From positions 1 through 64,000 of the forward strand of contig CBDCUC010000039.1 of NCBI GenBank assembly GCA_965222485.1: a stretch of 64,000 nt of DNA, given 5' to 3'. The notes under the pieces are model-generated. The model had not been told where the DNA came from and made no database searches. It worked only from the letters and a program-made list of their open reading frames with translations. The position numbers and the translations under genes are program-made. Positions within the stretch are counted from its first letter, which is position 1; the number at the start of each line of letters is the position of its first letter. This stretch comes from CBDCUC01 sp965222485. GTDB lineage: Bacteria > Pseudomonadota > Alphaproteobacteria > Rhizobiales > Hyphomicrobiaceae. Positions 44,712 to 52,817 of the stretch are shown in pieces.

Positions 44712-45892
44712 CGCATGCTCTCCCGATGCGCTTCGACGGGCGCGTTAATGTGGTCAAGAACGGGCCTGGCCAGGGCCGGGAACGCGCGCATGGCACGAAG
44801 GGCTGTGCGCGCAACGAACGGTGAGCGCAAGGCCTTGGCGATTAACCTGCAGCGCCGCTGCGGGCCGGCAACGTTTTGCGCGTGCCACGTCGCCCAGTTG
44901 GATTCAGCTTCATGCATCCAGTTTTCTGCGCATGTGTGAACAAGCTTGGCGGCAGCCGCACCCGCCGTCATGGCCCAGGCCATACCTTCGCCGGTGAAGG
45001 GTTCGATGTATCCACCGGCATCGCCGACAATCAAAAACCTTGGGCCAGCCAGCGGATTGACACGGCGCGACAGCGGCGGGGTTCCCTGCCATTTTGCCGT
45101 GTGCAGTGTATTAGGGACCGGCATATCCGCCTCTTCCATGATATGTGCGCATGCCGCGGCTGGTCCGCCGGCGACCTTGACCTGTTCTGCACTGATGGCG
45201 GCGGCAATATTTATTCGTCCCGCCTCGACGGTGGTTACGCCGACATAACCATGACGACCGACCGCCATGTGAATGGTCCCTGGTCCGATTGCATCATTTC
45301 GCTCATCAAGCAACGCGCCCGCGCCGATGTATGAGCGGCCATCAATGGAGGATTCAGGTGGATCACCCGCATCGTCTTGCCAGCGCGGTGCGGCAAGGCC
45401 TGAGGCCATGATGCAAACCTTTGCATTCAGTGTAACGCAGTGCCCAGGCAACTCCACTATGACGCTGCGCCGATCATTGCGCAGCGCGCCCATCGTGGCC
45501 GTCCATCCGTGTACAATAGTGGCGCCCGCCGCCATTGCCTCGTCCCGCAACGCCTGATCGAGGCTCCTCCGCGATAAGGCAAGCCCGGCGGGTAATGCAA
45601 CACGCGCGGCCTGATCAAACCCGCGAACGTGAAAGGCTGAAAGTTCGACACCGTGCAGACGCGATACTGCCTGCGCAAGGCCCAGCCCATCCAATGCAGC
45701 CAGTGCCCGCTGATTGAGGCATCCGCCGCAAACCTTGTCGCGCGGAAACTGCGCACGCTCGACAACCAGGACACGGCGGCCAGCCCGCGCCAGCGCGAAA
45801 GCCGTCACGGACCCAGCCGGTCCACCGCCGATGACAACAACATCCCAGTCCGTGCGGTAGGCCCAGGCATTGGTTTTATCGGAAGACATCAT
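44702..45892 (-). CDS. FAD-dependent oxidoreductase, geranylgeranyl-reductase-like
   Basis: The start is ATG 45892, overlapping the methyltransferase stop as ATGA. The Rossmann motif VVVIGGGPAGSVTAFALARAGRRVLVVER begins near residue 17 of the protein, and RFLIVGDAGGYIEPFTGEGMAWAM forms the second FAD motif. DKVCGGCLNQRAL matches the geranylgeranyl-reductase/UbiH-like group. It may reduce or hydroxylate the polyketide or an acyl chain. It lies between the methyltransferase and type III PKS genes with overlaps on both sides, so a shared pathway is likely. Confidence 0.85.
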   Translation of the reverse strand: MMSSDKTNAWAYRTDWDVVVIGGGPAGSVTAFALARAGRRVLVVERAQFPRDKVCGGCLNQRALAALDGLGLAQAVSRLHGVELSAFHVRGFDQAARVALPAGLALSRRSLDQALRDEAMAAGATIVHGWTATMGALRNDRRSVIVELPGHCVTLNAKVCIMASGLAAPRWQDDAGDPPESSIDGRSYIGAGALLDERNDAIGPGTIHMAVGRHGYVGVTTVEAGRINIAAAISAEQVKVAGGPAAACAHIMEEADMPVPNTLHTAKWQGTPPLSRRVNPLAGPRFLIVGDAGGYIEPFTGEGMAWAMTAGAAAAKLVHTCAENWMHEAESNWATWHAQNVAGPQRRCRLIAKALRSPFVARTALRAMRAFPALARPVLDHINAPVEAHRESMRWA

Positions 45893-46596
45893 GGCCTGAC
45901 CCAACGTAGCACATAGCGGAAGGGAAACCGCGCGCGGACGTTCGCGCCCTTTAGTCCAGCGCGACGCGCAAGGTCTCGCGCCTCATTCGGCGTGAACGCG
46001 CCTTCGACGGAGCGCGGCCCGTCGGCCCTGCATATCTTGTTGCACAAAAGAAAGTTGACCCCAACTTTAGCAAAGGCATAGCCGGCCGGGCTACGCACAA
46101 GATCCTGGACAACAATACGGTCTTTCGCTTTTTGGGCGGCGTCGGCAAGAAACGCAATGGCCTTGTCGTCTGGCAAGTGGTGCAGGAATAGCGTGCACAA
46201 GATCACGTCGAAGCCCTCTGGCAATTGGTCGTTAAGTACATCGTGAGCAAAAATTTCGACGGCCTCAGCACCGGATCGTTTGACCTGGGTCGCGGCGTGC
46301 TGGAGCGCAACCGGGCTAATATCGCATCCGTAAAGTGAAATATCGATACCGGCCGACGCAGCCTTTTTAAAAAGTGTAATGAGAACATCACCGCCACCGC
46401 AGCCCACGTCGAGCACGCGCAATGGTCGATCAGGATTTCGGCGGGCCGCCGCCTTGATGTCCGGCCAGATCAGGCGGGCCGTCTGTGTAACGGCATTAAT
46501 CCTGCGCAACCCGTTTAGGGCGCCGATAAACAGCTCCGGCGCGATGTCCGGATCGTCCATCAACTCCGCCTGCCTGTTGCGGATTTTCAAGTTCAT
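45889..46596 (-). CDS. Class I SAM-dependent methyltransferase
   Basis: 235 residues. The SAM-binding motif I is LRVLDVGCGGGDVLI near residue 60, followed by the acidic residue in LYGCDISPVAL, motif III at FDVILCTLFLHHL, and VVQDLVRSPAGY. The acceptor is not determinable, but position as first gene of a coupled operon with a flavin enzyme and a type III PKS suggests O- or C-methylation of a phenolic product. Its stop overlaps the start of the flavin gene. It is cytoplasmic. Confidence 0.85.
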   Translation of the reverse strand: MNLKIRNRQAELMDDPDIAPELFIGALNGLRRINAVTQTARLIWPDIKAAARRNPDRPLRVLDVGCGGGDVLITLFKKAASAGIDISLYGCDISPVALQHAATQVKRSGAEAVEIFAHDVLNDQLPEGFDVILCTLFLHHLPDDKAIAFLADAAQKAKDRIVVQDLVRSPAGYAFAKVGVNFLLCNKICRADGPRSVEGAFTPNEARDLARRAGLKGANVRARFPFRYVLRWVRP

Positions 46597-46773
46597 CCTA
46601 GTGTGCGCCTACGGATCGCGGTGCTCAAACCTTGTTGCCGGAACTTGGGTGTCCACCCAACCGGCCACTTGAAACATCGACTTCGGACCTTGGCATTTTC
46701 GCGGCCAAGCGTTGCATGAAGCACGACGAGGCTCAATTTGTTGGCGCGTCAGCCACGATGAAGAGTAATAGCC

Positions 46774-48252
46774 CTATCCGCTAACGATTTTCGCCACGTG
46801 CATGTCGGGCCTGACGATAACGCAGCCATGGCGCGGCAAACCAGCATGAGCCGCTGCCTTGGCCGCGGCTCCCTCAACTGCGATCTGCGTGCTCGGCCCG
46901 GACCAACCCGCAATTTCGCATGGTGGCGCGCCCCCGAACGTGAGAACGACATATCCAGTATTTGCGAGCCATTCGAAGCTATCGCCGCCATCCCATTCAA
47001 ACCATGGAAAGCGATCTCCGGAATGAATTGCACCGTTGCGCGAGCCATCGCTCAGCGCGCTCTTGCGATAATTTATTCGAGTTTGTGAGACGGTCTTAAA
47101 CAGCAATCGCCTAAGCGTTTCGAACCTGAGGATGCCACTCATTACAAGAGGCAATATGTGCGTGCGCACTAAACGAGGAATCCATTTTTTTGAAACAATA
47201 ACGGTGAAGGCTTGATCGGTCGTGTGCACGAGCTGCACGCCAAAGGGGCGACGCTCTTCATTGTACGAGTCTAGAATCCCAGACCCTGCCCATCCATTGA
47301 CGACCGCGGCCAGTTTCCAACCCAAATTTACCGCATCACCCAATCCGGTATTCATACCCTGACCGCCGGCGGGGCTATGGATATGCGCAGCGTCGCCAAC
47401 GAGAAACGCATTGCCCTGCCTGAAACTGTCGACGATACGATGGTGAACCCGATAACCGGCATGCCAAGAAGTTCCGGTGATCTTCACAGGCAGCCCGACG
47501 TTGTCTTCAATATGAGCTCTTATCTCATCGAACGAAAAGTCATCAGGATTTGAAACGGACGGCGGCAACACTCCGACCGCTCGATATTGCTGTGGTCCGG
47601 ACATAGGAAAAAATGCAACAAACTCGTTCTTGTAGAGAGCGAGAAGCAACCCCTGCTTTTCAAGATCGATTTCGATATTGATATCGGCAACAAAGAACAG
47701 TTGCTCGCTGGTCGCACCGCGAAACGGCATGTCCAGGAAATGTCGCACCGGACTGCTCGCGCCTCCGCAGCCAATGAGGTATTCGCACTCGAAGGTCTCC
47801 TCAGAACCGTCCTGCTTTTTCAAGGTGCCTGCATAGCCGGTTTCAGTTTTGCGCACGTCCGCCAGTTCCGTGCTCCATTCGACATGTCCGCCTTGAGCGT
47901 TGATCAAGTCATGGATCAGGGCCTCGTTGCGCGATTGTTCAAGAATAAACAAATATGGGTATGGGCTTAGGCCGGTCCCGATATCTCCAAAGGGTATGAT
48001 CGCGCGGATGCGGCCATTGACGATCAACCTCACCGTCTGGGCAACAAAACCCTGCGCGATTGCGTTTTGCGCGATACCGAGCTGGCGGTATTGTTCCATC
48101 GTTCGAGCCTGCACGCCAAGCGCTTTGCTTAAACGCGTAATTCCATCCTTCTGATCGACAATGACGTGCGGCGCACCGTAGCGATGAAGCTGCGCGGAGA
48201 GCATAAGACCGGACGGGCCGGCGCCGACGATGAGAATAGGGGTTTTGATCAA
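46774..48252 (-). CDS. FAD-dependent aromatic monooxygenase (class A)
   Basis: 492 residues. An N-terminal FAD motif (PILIVGAGPSGLMLSAQLHRYG), a middle region with the substrate domain, and LVGDAAHIHSPAGGQGMNTGLGDAVNLGWKLA, the conserved GD motif of the PheA/MhpA group, are present. A C-terminal thioredoxin-like extension typical of the group is partly recognisable. It would hydroxylate a phenolic ring with NAD(P)H and O2. It lies 177 bp upstream of the polyketide operon in the same direction and could tailor its product, as SrsC-type enzymes do for phenolic lipids, though it may be separately controlled. Confidence 0.85.
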   Translation of the reverse strand: MIKTPILIVGAGPSGLMLSAQLHRYGAPHVIVDQKDGITRLSKALGVQARTMEQYRQLGIAQNAIAQGFVAQTVRLIVNGRIRAIIPFGDIGTGLSPYPYLFILEQSRNEALIHDLINAQGGHVEWSTELADVRKTETGYAGTLKKQDGSEETFECEYLIGCGGASSPVRHFLDMPFRGATSEQLFFVADINIEIDLEKQGLLLALYKNEFVAFFPMSGPQQYRAVGVLPPSVSNPDDFSFDEIRAHIEDNVGLPVKITGTSWHAGYRVHHRIVDSFRQGNAFLVGDAAHIHSPAGGQGMNTGLGDAVNLGWKLAAVVNGWAGSGILDSYNEERRPFGVQLVHTTDQAFTVIVSKKWIPRLVRTHILPLVMSGILRFETLRRLLFKTVSQTRINYRKSALSDGSRNGAIHSGDRFPWFEWDGGDSFEWLANTGYVVLTFGGAPPCEIAGWSGPSTQIAVEGAAAKAAAHAGLPRHGCVIVRPDMHVAKIVSG

Positions 48253-48594
48253 TCCATTTGCCCCTCAGGCTGGTTTGCTATCAAATTGCGAAAAATAACT
48301 GAATTCTGTCTCTCACGCTGTTACTTGAACGATAGCATGAAAGTACCGGGCCCCCGGACACCATCGGGCCGGTCTTGGCGCTACGTTCGCCAAGGACTAC
48401 GGGCTATTTGATCATAGGGACATAATTGCGACAGCACACATGGCTGCACGAGGACAAAATCTCTCGGCCACGCACCGCGCAACTTTACTTTCGAGGCAAA
48501 CACACACTATTGGGCAGGTGCACATCACCCGGCAGACCGCCAGCGCGTAGGTTGTTCTTACCGTCCGGGCACAATCGCACGGGCCTTTGCAACC
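48253..48594. other. Intergenic, nothing recognised
   Basis: Gap between ccdA and the monooxygenase gene, both on the minus strand. No convincing frame, RNA or clear terminator is seen. Confidence 0.45.
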
Positions 48595-49311
48595 TTAAAA
48601 CTGATAGATGAATGTAATCAGCCACTGCGGGCTGTGGTTCAGAAGGAATTCTTCCCACTCGCTCATCGCGCCTGTCAGGATCATGAGGGCAACGATGATC
48701 AGAAGCATCCCCAGGATCGGTTTCATCCATTGTCCCGCGGCTGCCATAGCCGTTTTCCGTGACGCAATCACTTCGCGGGTTCCATACATCAACCCGATCA
48801 ATGGCGTCACGGTGCCAACAGCGAACACAAACATTGTGGCGGCCGCGTAGGAAATGTTCTCGCCTTGCGCAGCAAGCGCGATCGCCGCACCGAGAGTCGG
48901 GCCGACACATGGCGTCCAGACAGCGCCCAGCAAACCGCCTAACACAAACTGACCGGGAAGTCCTTGCGGCGAGAAGGACGAAGCCTGATTGCCAAAACCG
49001 GAAACTGCTGCCTCGGCTGCGACGGCGAAACGCGTCTGCAACGTGGTCGATAACAAAATGACCCCAAACGACAGCATCAGCGCGGCGGCAAGTTTTGACA
49101 TCACAGGCGGCGTGAGTCCGATTGTGAATCCAAGCGTGGCGACCAACAATCCAAAACCCGTGAACGACAGGACCAATCCGGTGGCAAGCGCAATGGGGCC
49201 ATGTCGATGTGTGCTTACCGCACTACCCAATACGATCGGCAGCATCGGCAAGATGCACGGCGAGAGTATTGTGATCAGTCCAGCGACATACGCCAGAACA
49301 AATGAAGTCAT
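48595..49311 (-). CDS. CcdA/DsbD-like thiol-disulfide membrane transporter
   Basis: About 238 residues with six membrane segments. The start is ATG 49311, since the upstream 24 codons are Pro/Thr-rich and untypical. The two conserved Cys lie in LSPCILPMLPIVLG and WTPCVGPTLGAAI, the DsbD-beta/CcdA signature that moves reducing equivalents from cytoplasmic thioredoxin to the periplasm. It lies downstream of a periplasmic thioredoxin-like gene in the same direction, which is the natural recipient. A hairpin lies between the two genes. Together they are transcribed from a promoter shared in motif with the divergent ECF sigma gene, pointing to oxidative or thiol stress. Confidence 0.88.
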   Translation of the reverse strand: MTSFVLAYVAGLITILSPCILPMLPIVLGSAVSTHRHGPIALATGLVLSFTGFGLLVATLGFTIGLTPPVMSKLAAALMLSFGVILLSTTLQTRFAVAAEAAVSGFGNQASSFSPQGLPGQFVLGGLLGAVWTPCVGPTLGAAIALAAQGENISYAAATMFVFAVGTVTPLIGLMYGTREVIASRKTAMAAAGQWMKPILGMLLIIVALMILTGAMSEWEEFLLNHSPQWLITFIYQF

Positions 49312-49369
49312 CTGAGCAGGTCCTACCAAATTTGCGGGAGTTGTGGTTGGTCGTGGGACGGCGCCCCTG

Positions 49370-49411
49370 CTGTCATACCCCAAAACTCTGTTTGGGATTG
49401 GGGTATGACAG
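49370..49411. terminator. Strong inverted repeat between thioredoxin and ccdA genes
   Basis: CTGTCATACCCCAA (49370-49383) pairs perfectly with TTGGGGTATGACAG (49398-49411) with a 14-nt loop. There is only a short T stretch downstream. It may be a partial terminator that lowers ccdA expression, an mRNA-stabilising stem, or a dispersed palindromic element. Confidence 0.55.
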
Positions 49412-49432
49412 TTTGACCTTGTGCGCCGTCAG

Positions 49433-49825
49433 CTACACACCCTTGCCTATGGCCGCGAGGATCTTCGCGCGATCGGTTTCACCGACGAGGCGCGCGACCT
49501 CATCTATCCCTTTAAACACGATGATGGTGCTCTGCTTGACAACCTTGAAGCGTGTCACCGCCTGGTTGTTGTTGGCAAAGTCAAACTTTAAGAACACCGC
49601 GTCGGGATACTGGGCTCGCGCGTCTTGCAGCGATGGCTGTTGAGCGGCGCAAGTTCCGCAGCCCTTCTTAAACACCTCAATCACGATGTGCTTATTGTTC
49701 GACTGTGCGGCTTCGAAGGCCGAAGCGGTGTAGTCTTCCTTGAATTCGGCTAATGCCTGACCGACCGATAAAACCACTGCAAGAGCAATGGCGAAGGCGC
49801 TGAAGGCTTTGGAAATCGGGCTCAT
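49433..49825 (-). CDS. Exported thioredoxin-like protein
   Basis: 130 residues. A signal peptide (FSAFAIALAVVLSVGQALA, cleavage near ALA-EF) precedes a thioredoxin fold with the active site FKKGCGTCAAQQP, a CGTC instead of CGPC. VFLKFDFANNNQAVTRFKVVKQSTIIVFKG matches the thioredoxin core including the cis-Pro-like region, here Ser/Thr rather than Pro. AGGAG lies about 10 nt before the ATG. It is probably a periplasmic reductant kept reduced by the CcdA-like protein encoded next, able to serve periplasmic methionine sulfoxide reductases or cytochrome maturation. Confidence 0.88.
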   Translation of the reverse strand: MSPISKAFSAFAIALAVVLSVGQALAEFKEDYTASAFEAAQSNNKHIVIEVFKKGCGTCAAQQPSLQDARAQYPDAVFLKFDFANNNQAVTRFKVVKQSTIIVFKGIDEVARLVGETDRAKILAAIGKGV

Positions 49826-49875
49826 AAAGTTTTATCTCCTGCGTTGATTGAGAGCTTTTGAGGCTCTACACAGAG

Positions 49876-49902
49876 ATTTGCCGAAAAACGGCCGTTGGTT
49901 AC
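49876..49902 (-). promoter_or_regulatory. ECF (SigF-type) promoter for thioredoxin-ccdA
   Basis: On the minus strand GTAACC (49902-49897), a 16-bp spacer and CAAAT (49880-49876) form a -35/-10 pair. It is the same motif and spacing as the divergent promoter at 49939-49965, and close to the SigF consensus GTAACC-N16-CGAA known in Caulobacter. The start codon at 49825 is about 45 nt beyond the likely transcription start. Confidence 0.75.
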
Positions 49903-49938
49903 ATCGTCAACATTCTCGTGAACTTTTTTCGATTCCGC

Positions 49939-49965
49939 GTAACCGGTCCGCGCCCGCCGGCAAAT
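49939..49965 (+). promoter_or_regulatory. ECF (SigF-type) promoter for sigma factor-nrsF
   Basis: GTAACC (49939-49944), a 16-bp spacer and CAAAT (49961-49965). It matches the divergent promoter exactly in both elements and spacing, indicating autoregulation of the sigma gene. Its position also rules out the upstream in-frame ATG at 49858 as the sigma start. Confidence 0.75.
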
Positions 49966-49986
49966 AATAAATTGGATACGTGCTTG

Positions 49987-50541
49987 GTGAAGAACCTGGA
50001 CACAGACGGCACCAAAGATTTGTTCCTGGCCGGGCTTGGAGGCGATAAGCCCGCGTATGAGGCCGCCTTGGTCGCGATAGCAGAAGTCGTGCGTGCACAT
50101 GTTGGCCGGCGCTTTTCGGCAATGGGGCTGGAGGCCGAGGTCGAAGATGTCGTGCAGACCGTCCTCATCGCCATACACGAAAAGCGCGCAACCTATGACA
50201 GGTCACGTCCGCTCATGCCATGGGTCCATGGCGTTACGAAATACAAGCTGTTGCAGCATCTGCGCACGATCGGCAGGCGGCGAAATGTGATCTCTGACCA
50301 AGCGTTTGATACCATATTAGACGCACATGACAGCCCAAGCGCTGACATATCGGCGGAAACAGATGTTGCCACACTATTGGCCACGCTCTCGCCGGATCAG
50401 CGAAACGCGGTCCACATGACCAAACTGCAGGGCCTTTCCATGGAGGAAGCAGCCAGCAAACAGGGAATAGGTGTGAGCGCAATGAAGCTGCGCGTACATC
50501 GGGCAATGAAGCGCCTCAAAGACTTGACCGGGGAACGCTGA
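49987..50541 (+). CDS. ECF sigma-70 factor (SigF-like)
   Basis: About 184 residues from GTG 49987, chosen because the promoter elements lie just upstream. Region 2 contains the DVVQTVLIAIHEKRATYDRSRP segment and WVHGVTKYKLLQHLR. Region 4 has LSPDQRNAVHMTKLQGLSMEEAA followed by the helix-turn-helix GIGVSAMKLRVHRAMKRLK. This is the ECF type paired with NrsF membrane anti-sigma factors. It probably directs its own operon and the divergent thioredoxin-ccdA genes in response to oxidants or metals. Confidence 0.85.
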   Translation: MKNLDTDGTKDLFLAGLGGDKPAYEAALVAIAEVVRAHVGRRFSAMGLEAEVEDVVQTVLIAIHEKRATYDRSRPLMPWVHGVTKYKLLQHLRTIGRRRNVISDQAFDTILDAHDSPSADISAETDVATLLATLSPDQRNAVHMTKLQGLSMEEAASKQGIGVSAMKLRVHRAMKRLKDLTGER

Positions 50542-50544
50542 TCC

Positions 50545-51147
50545 ATGCAGACGGAAACGTTGATAAAATCACTTGCGGCAAGAGCAGAACCGGTGCCCGA
50601 CGGTATTGTTCCGCGCCAGCTGGCGCTGGCGTTTGCGTTCGGGCTGGCGGCCTCGTTCCTCATTCAAATACAGACTGGTGGTGTGCGTACTGATGTCGAC
50701 AACGCATGGTTTGAGGTTCTTTGGAAGGTTCTGGCCTGCATTGGCGTCGGCGTGGTCTGGGCGATCTATCTGCGCGCTCTCAGCGCGCCCGGTTTAAAGA
50801 CTGCGACCCAGAGGGTGGTTGCGGTGGCGGTTTGTGTTCTCGTTGGCGCGGCAGCTCTGTTGGCACCGCATGATTTTGATGCGCTGCGAGCTTGCGTTAG
50901 TCAGGTTTTGATGCTGTCGGTGCCAGCGCTTTTGGTACTGCTGTGGGTCATGCGTAAGGCTGCTCCAATGCAGCCCGGGAGGACTGGCTTTGCCCTTGGC
51001 ATCGCAGCAGGCGCCATCGGCGCTTTCGGTTATTCGCTCGGCTGTTTGACCGATGAACCCGCCATCGTCGCGTTTCGCTATGGAAGCGCCATATTGGCGA
51101 CCGGCGTCGTTGGACTTGTGCTGGGACGGTTTTTTCTCAAGTGGTGA
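50545..51147 (+). CDS. nrsF: NrsF-family (DUF1109) membrane anti-sigma factor
   Basis: 200 residues with six membrane segments, starting 4 bp after the sigma factor stop. The family's pair of essential Cys is present as Cys117 (ALRACVSQ) and Cys167 (GYSLGCLTDEPA), 50 residues apart, the spacing reported for Caulobacter NrsF. The protein should hold the SigF-like factor at the inner membrane until an oxidant or metal acts on the Cys pair. Additional Cys at 65 and 97 lie within membrane segments. Confidence 0.88.
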   Translation: MQTETLIKSLAARAEPVPDGIVPRQLALAFAFGLAASFLIQIQTGGVRTDVDNAWFEVLWKVLACIGVGVVWAIYLRALSAPGLKTATQRVVAVAVCVLVGAAALLAPHDFDALRACVSQVLMLSVPALLVLLWVMRKAAPMQPGRTGFALGIAAGAIGAFGYSLGCLTDEPAIVAFRYGSAILATGVVGLVLGRFFLKW

Positions 51148-51348
51148 GCAGAATGCTTGGCGGTATGAATGTTGGCAGCTCGTTAGTCGCACGCTACCGG
51201 CAACAAAAATCATAGTGGCTTGCTGCAGTTTCCCAGTCTTTCTCATTGGTCAGGCAATGGGATCCTCCAGAACCATTTATGTGCAATCGCCCAAACCAGC
51301 ACCGCCATTATTAACGCCAAACCAAGCCTTCGCGGGTAATGTCGGTCC

Positions 51349-52557
51349 ATGGCAATGTACGGGCTATATTGTGCGCTGTTGACGCTCTGGGTTCTGCTTG
51401 TGTGGCCGCTTGTGCGCCTCACCGGGTGGGCGCGTATTTGGATATTGCTGACAATTGCTGTCGCAATTCTCGCCACGCTGCATGAAATCCGTATGTTTTT
51501 CTGGACGCCAGCCGCGATCCGGATCGACATCCTCTTGATCAGCATGGTCCTGGGTCTTCTTTATTGCGTGTCCGCACTTATACTGTTCGCTTACCACCGG
51601 CGCCGGGCCGCAATGCTGTTCAGCATCGCTCTCGTCGTCATCGGCGGCGGCATGATCTACAATTGGGTGCTTGTCGCACGCGAATCCCAACGCTTGTCGA
51701 AGGTTTTCCAAGAACGCAATGTTCTGTTGTTTAGGGCCAAGTTCCGCGACGCAGAAACCTATCAACGCTATTTCGGCCCGTTTGAGACAACCTCATCAGA
51801 TAAGTATCCCATCGGCCACTGGCAGGCGCAGGGAGCATCACAGTACACAAGGTTGATCGTCAATGCGGCGGGGCGAGTCTGGCTGTTTTACCAATGCCAG
51901 CAGGATGCCGAATGCCATTCGGGGCCCGGAGGAACAGGTTTGCAGAAAACCGGTTCGGCACCACAAGCGTGGCTAGCTAAACTCAATCCTCGAGCAGGCC
52001 TGCCATTCGACATAACGGTCACGCAGCAGGGGTCGGACGCACTATCGCTAGAGGCGCGTGACAAAACTGTTGCCTTTGTAAAGACACCACCGCCCGTAAA
52101 GACCACACCGGCCACGCAGCCACTTTCCTACCTGGGCACGTTCTCTGCAACCGAATGCCTGCGCCAACATGCAAAGGTCAGTCAGGTCTGGCTATGGCAG
52201 CAAGACGGCGAGCTTTACGCAGCCGGCGCATTCGTAACGCGAGTCGCAGGCCGCCGAGCCGGTTTCGTGCATCCCATCTTCATGCGCGCCGGCACGAAGG
52301 AGGACGACAGCTGGATCTTTGCCTGGCATGTGGACGGAAACAGGTTTGTTGCTTCAATCGCGTTGCAGGATAGAGGCCTCCGCTTCACGCTCACACGAAA
52401 TGATAAGCCCATGGGCACCTGGCAGTTAGCGCCCAAAGCGATTTTTATCGACGATGTATTCGCGCTTGCACCTTTGACAGGTTCTGAGGATTTGCAGCAC
52501 TGGTTTGACACTGTGCTTGTCGGCCACTTTGTTTCCGGGGAGATCCCGGCGTGCTAA
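51349..52557 (+). CDS. Membrane protein of unknown function with periplasmic domain
   Basis: 402 residues. Four hydrophobic segments occupy about residues 1-110, after which a soluble, probably periplasmic, domain of nearly 300 residues follows. That domain contains YFGPFETTSSDKYPIGHW and Cys pairs such as FYQCQQDAECHSG and TECLRQH that could form disulfides. No family is recognised. It lies 200 bp downstream of nrsF in the same direction and might belong to the same stress regulon, but no promoter of the GTAACC type is seen in the gap. Confidence 0.6.
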   Translation: MAMYGLYCALLTLWVLLVWPLVRLTGWARIWILLTIAVAILATLHEIRMFFWTPAAIRIDILLISMVLGLLYCVSALILFAYHRRRAAMLFSIALVVIGGGMIYNWVLVARESQRLSKVFQERNVLLFRAKFRDAETYQRYFGPFETTSSDKYPIGHWQAQGASQYTRLIVNAAGRVWLFYQCQQDAECHSGPGGTGLQKTGSAPQAWLAKLNPRAGLPFDITVTQQGSDALSLEARDKTVAFVKTPPPVKTTPATQPLSYLGTFSATECLRQHAKVSQVWLWQQDGELYAAGAFVTRVAGRRAGFVHPIFMRAGTKEDDSWIFAWHVDGNRFVASIALQDRGLRFTLTRNDKPMGTWQLAPKAIFIDDVFALAPLTGSEDLQHWFDTVLVGHFVSGEIPAC

Positions 52558-52817
52558 ACGGTGCTGCGCGTGGATATGAGTGCTTTGCGCAGCATCCGCT
52601 AGTCCACACTCGCACTAATGCCTTCGGGCCAAGGTCACACTGTAGACACCTTCATTCCAATAGATTTCATTTAATACCTGAATGAGTTGCTCAAGGCAGT
52701 GATAACTTGCACTGAACGTTCAGCCGGACGCAAAAAGCCTCACCGCTTCCATATTTTGGCAAGTTACGCGGGCTGGCAAATATTAGTACAAGTCATTTCT
52801 TCGCGCGGAGTTCGGTA

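Noticed and set aside
49858..49986. Earlier ATG for the ECF sigma factor
   Set aside because: The GTAACC-N16-CAAAT promoter lies inside this stretch, so it would not be transcribed.
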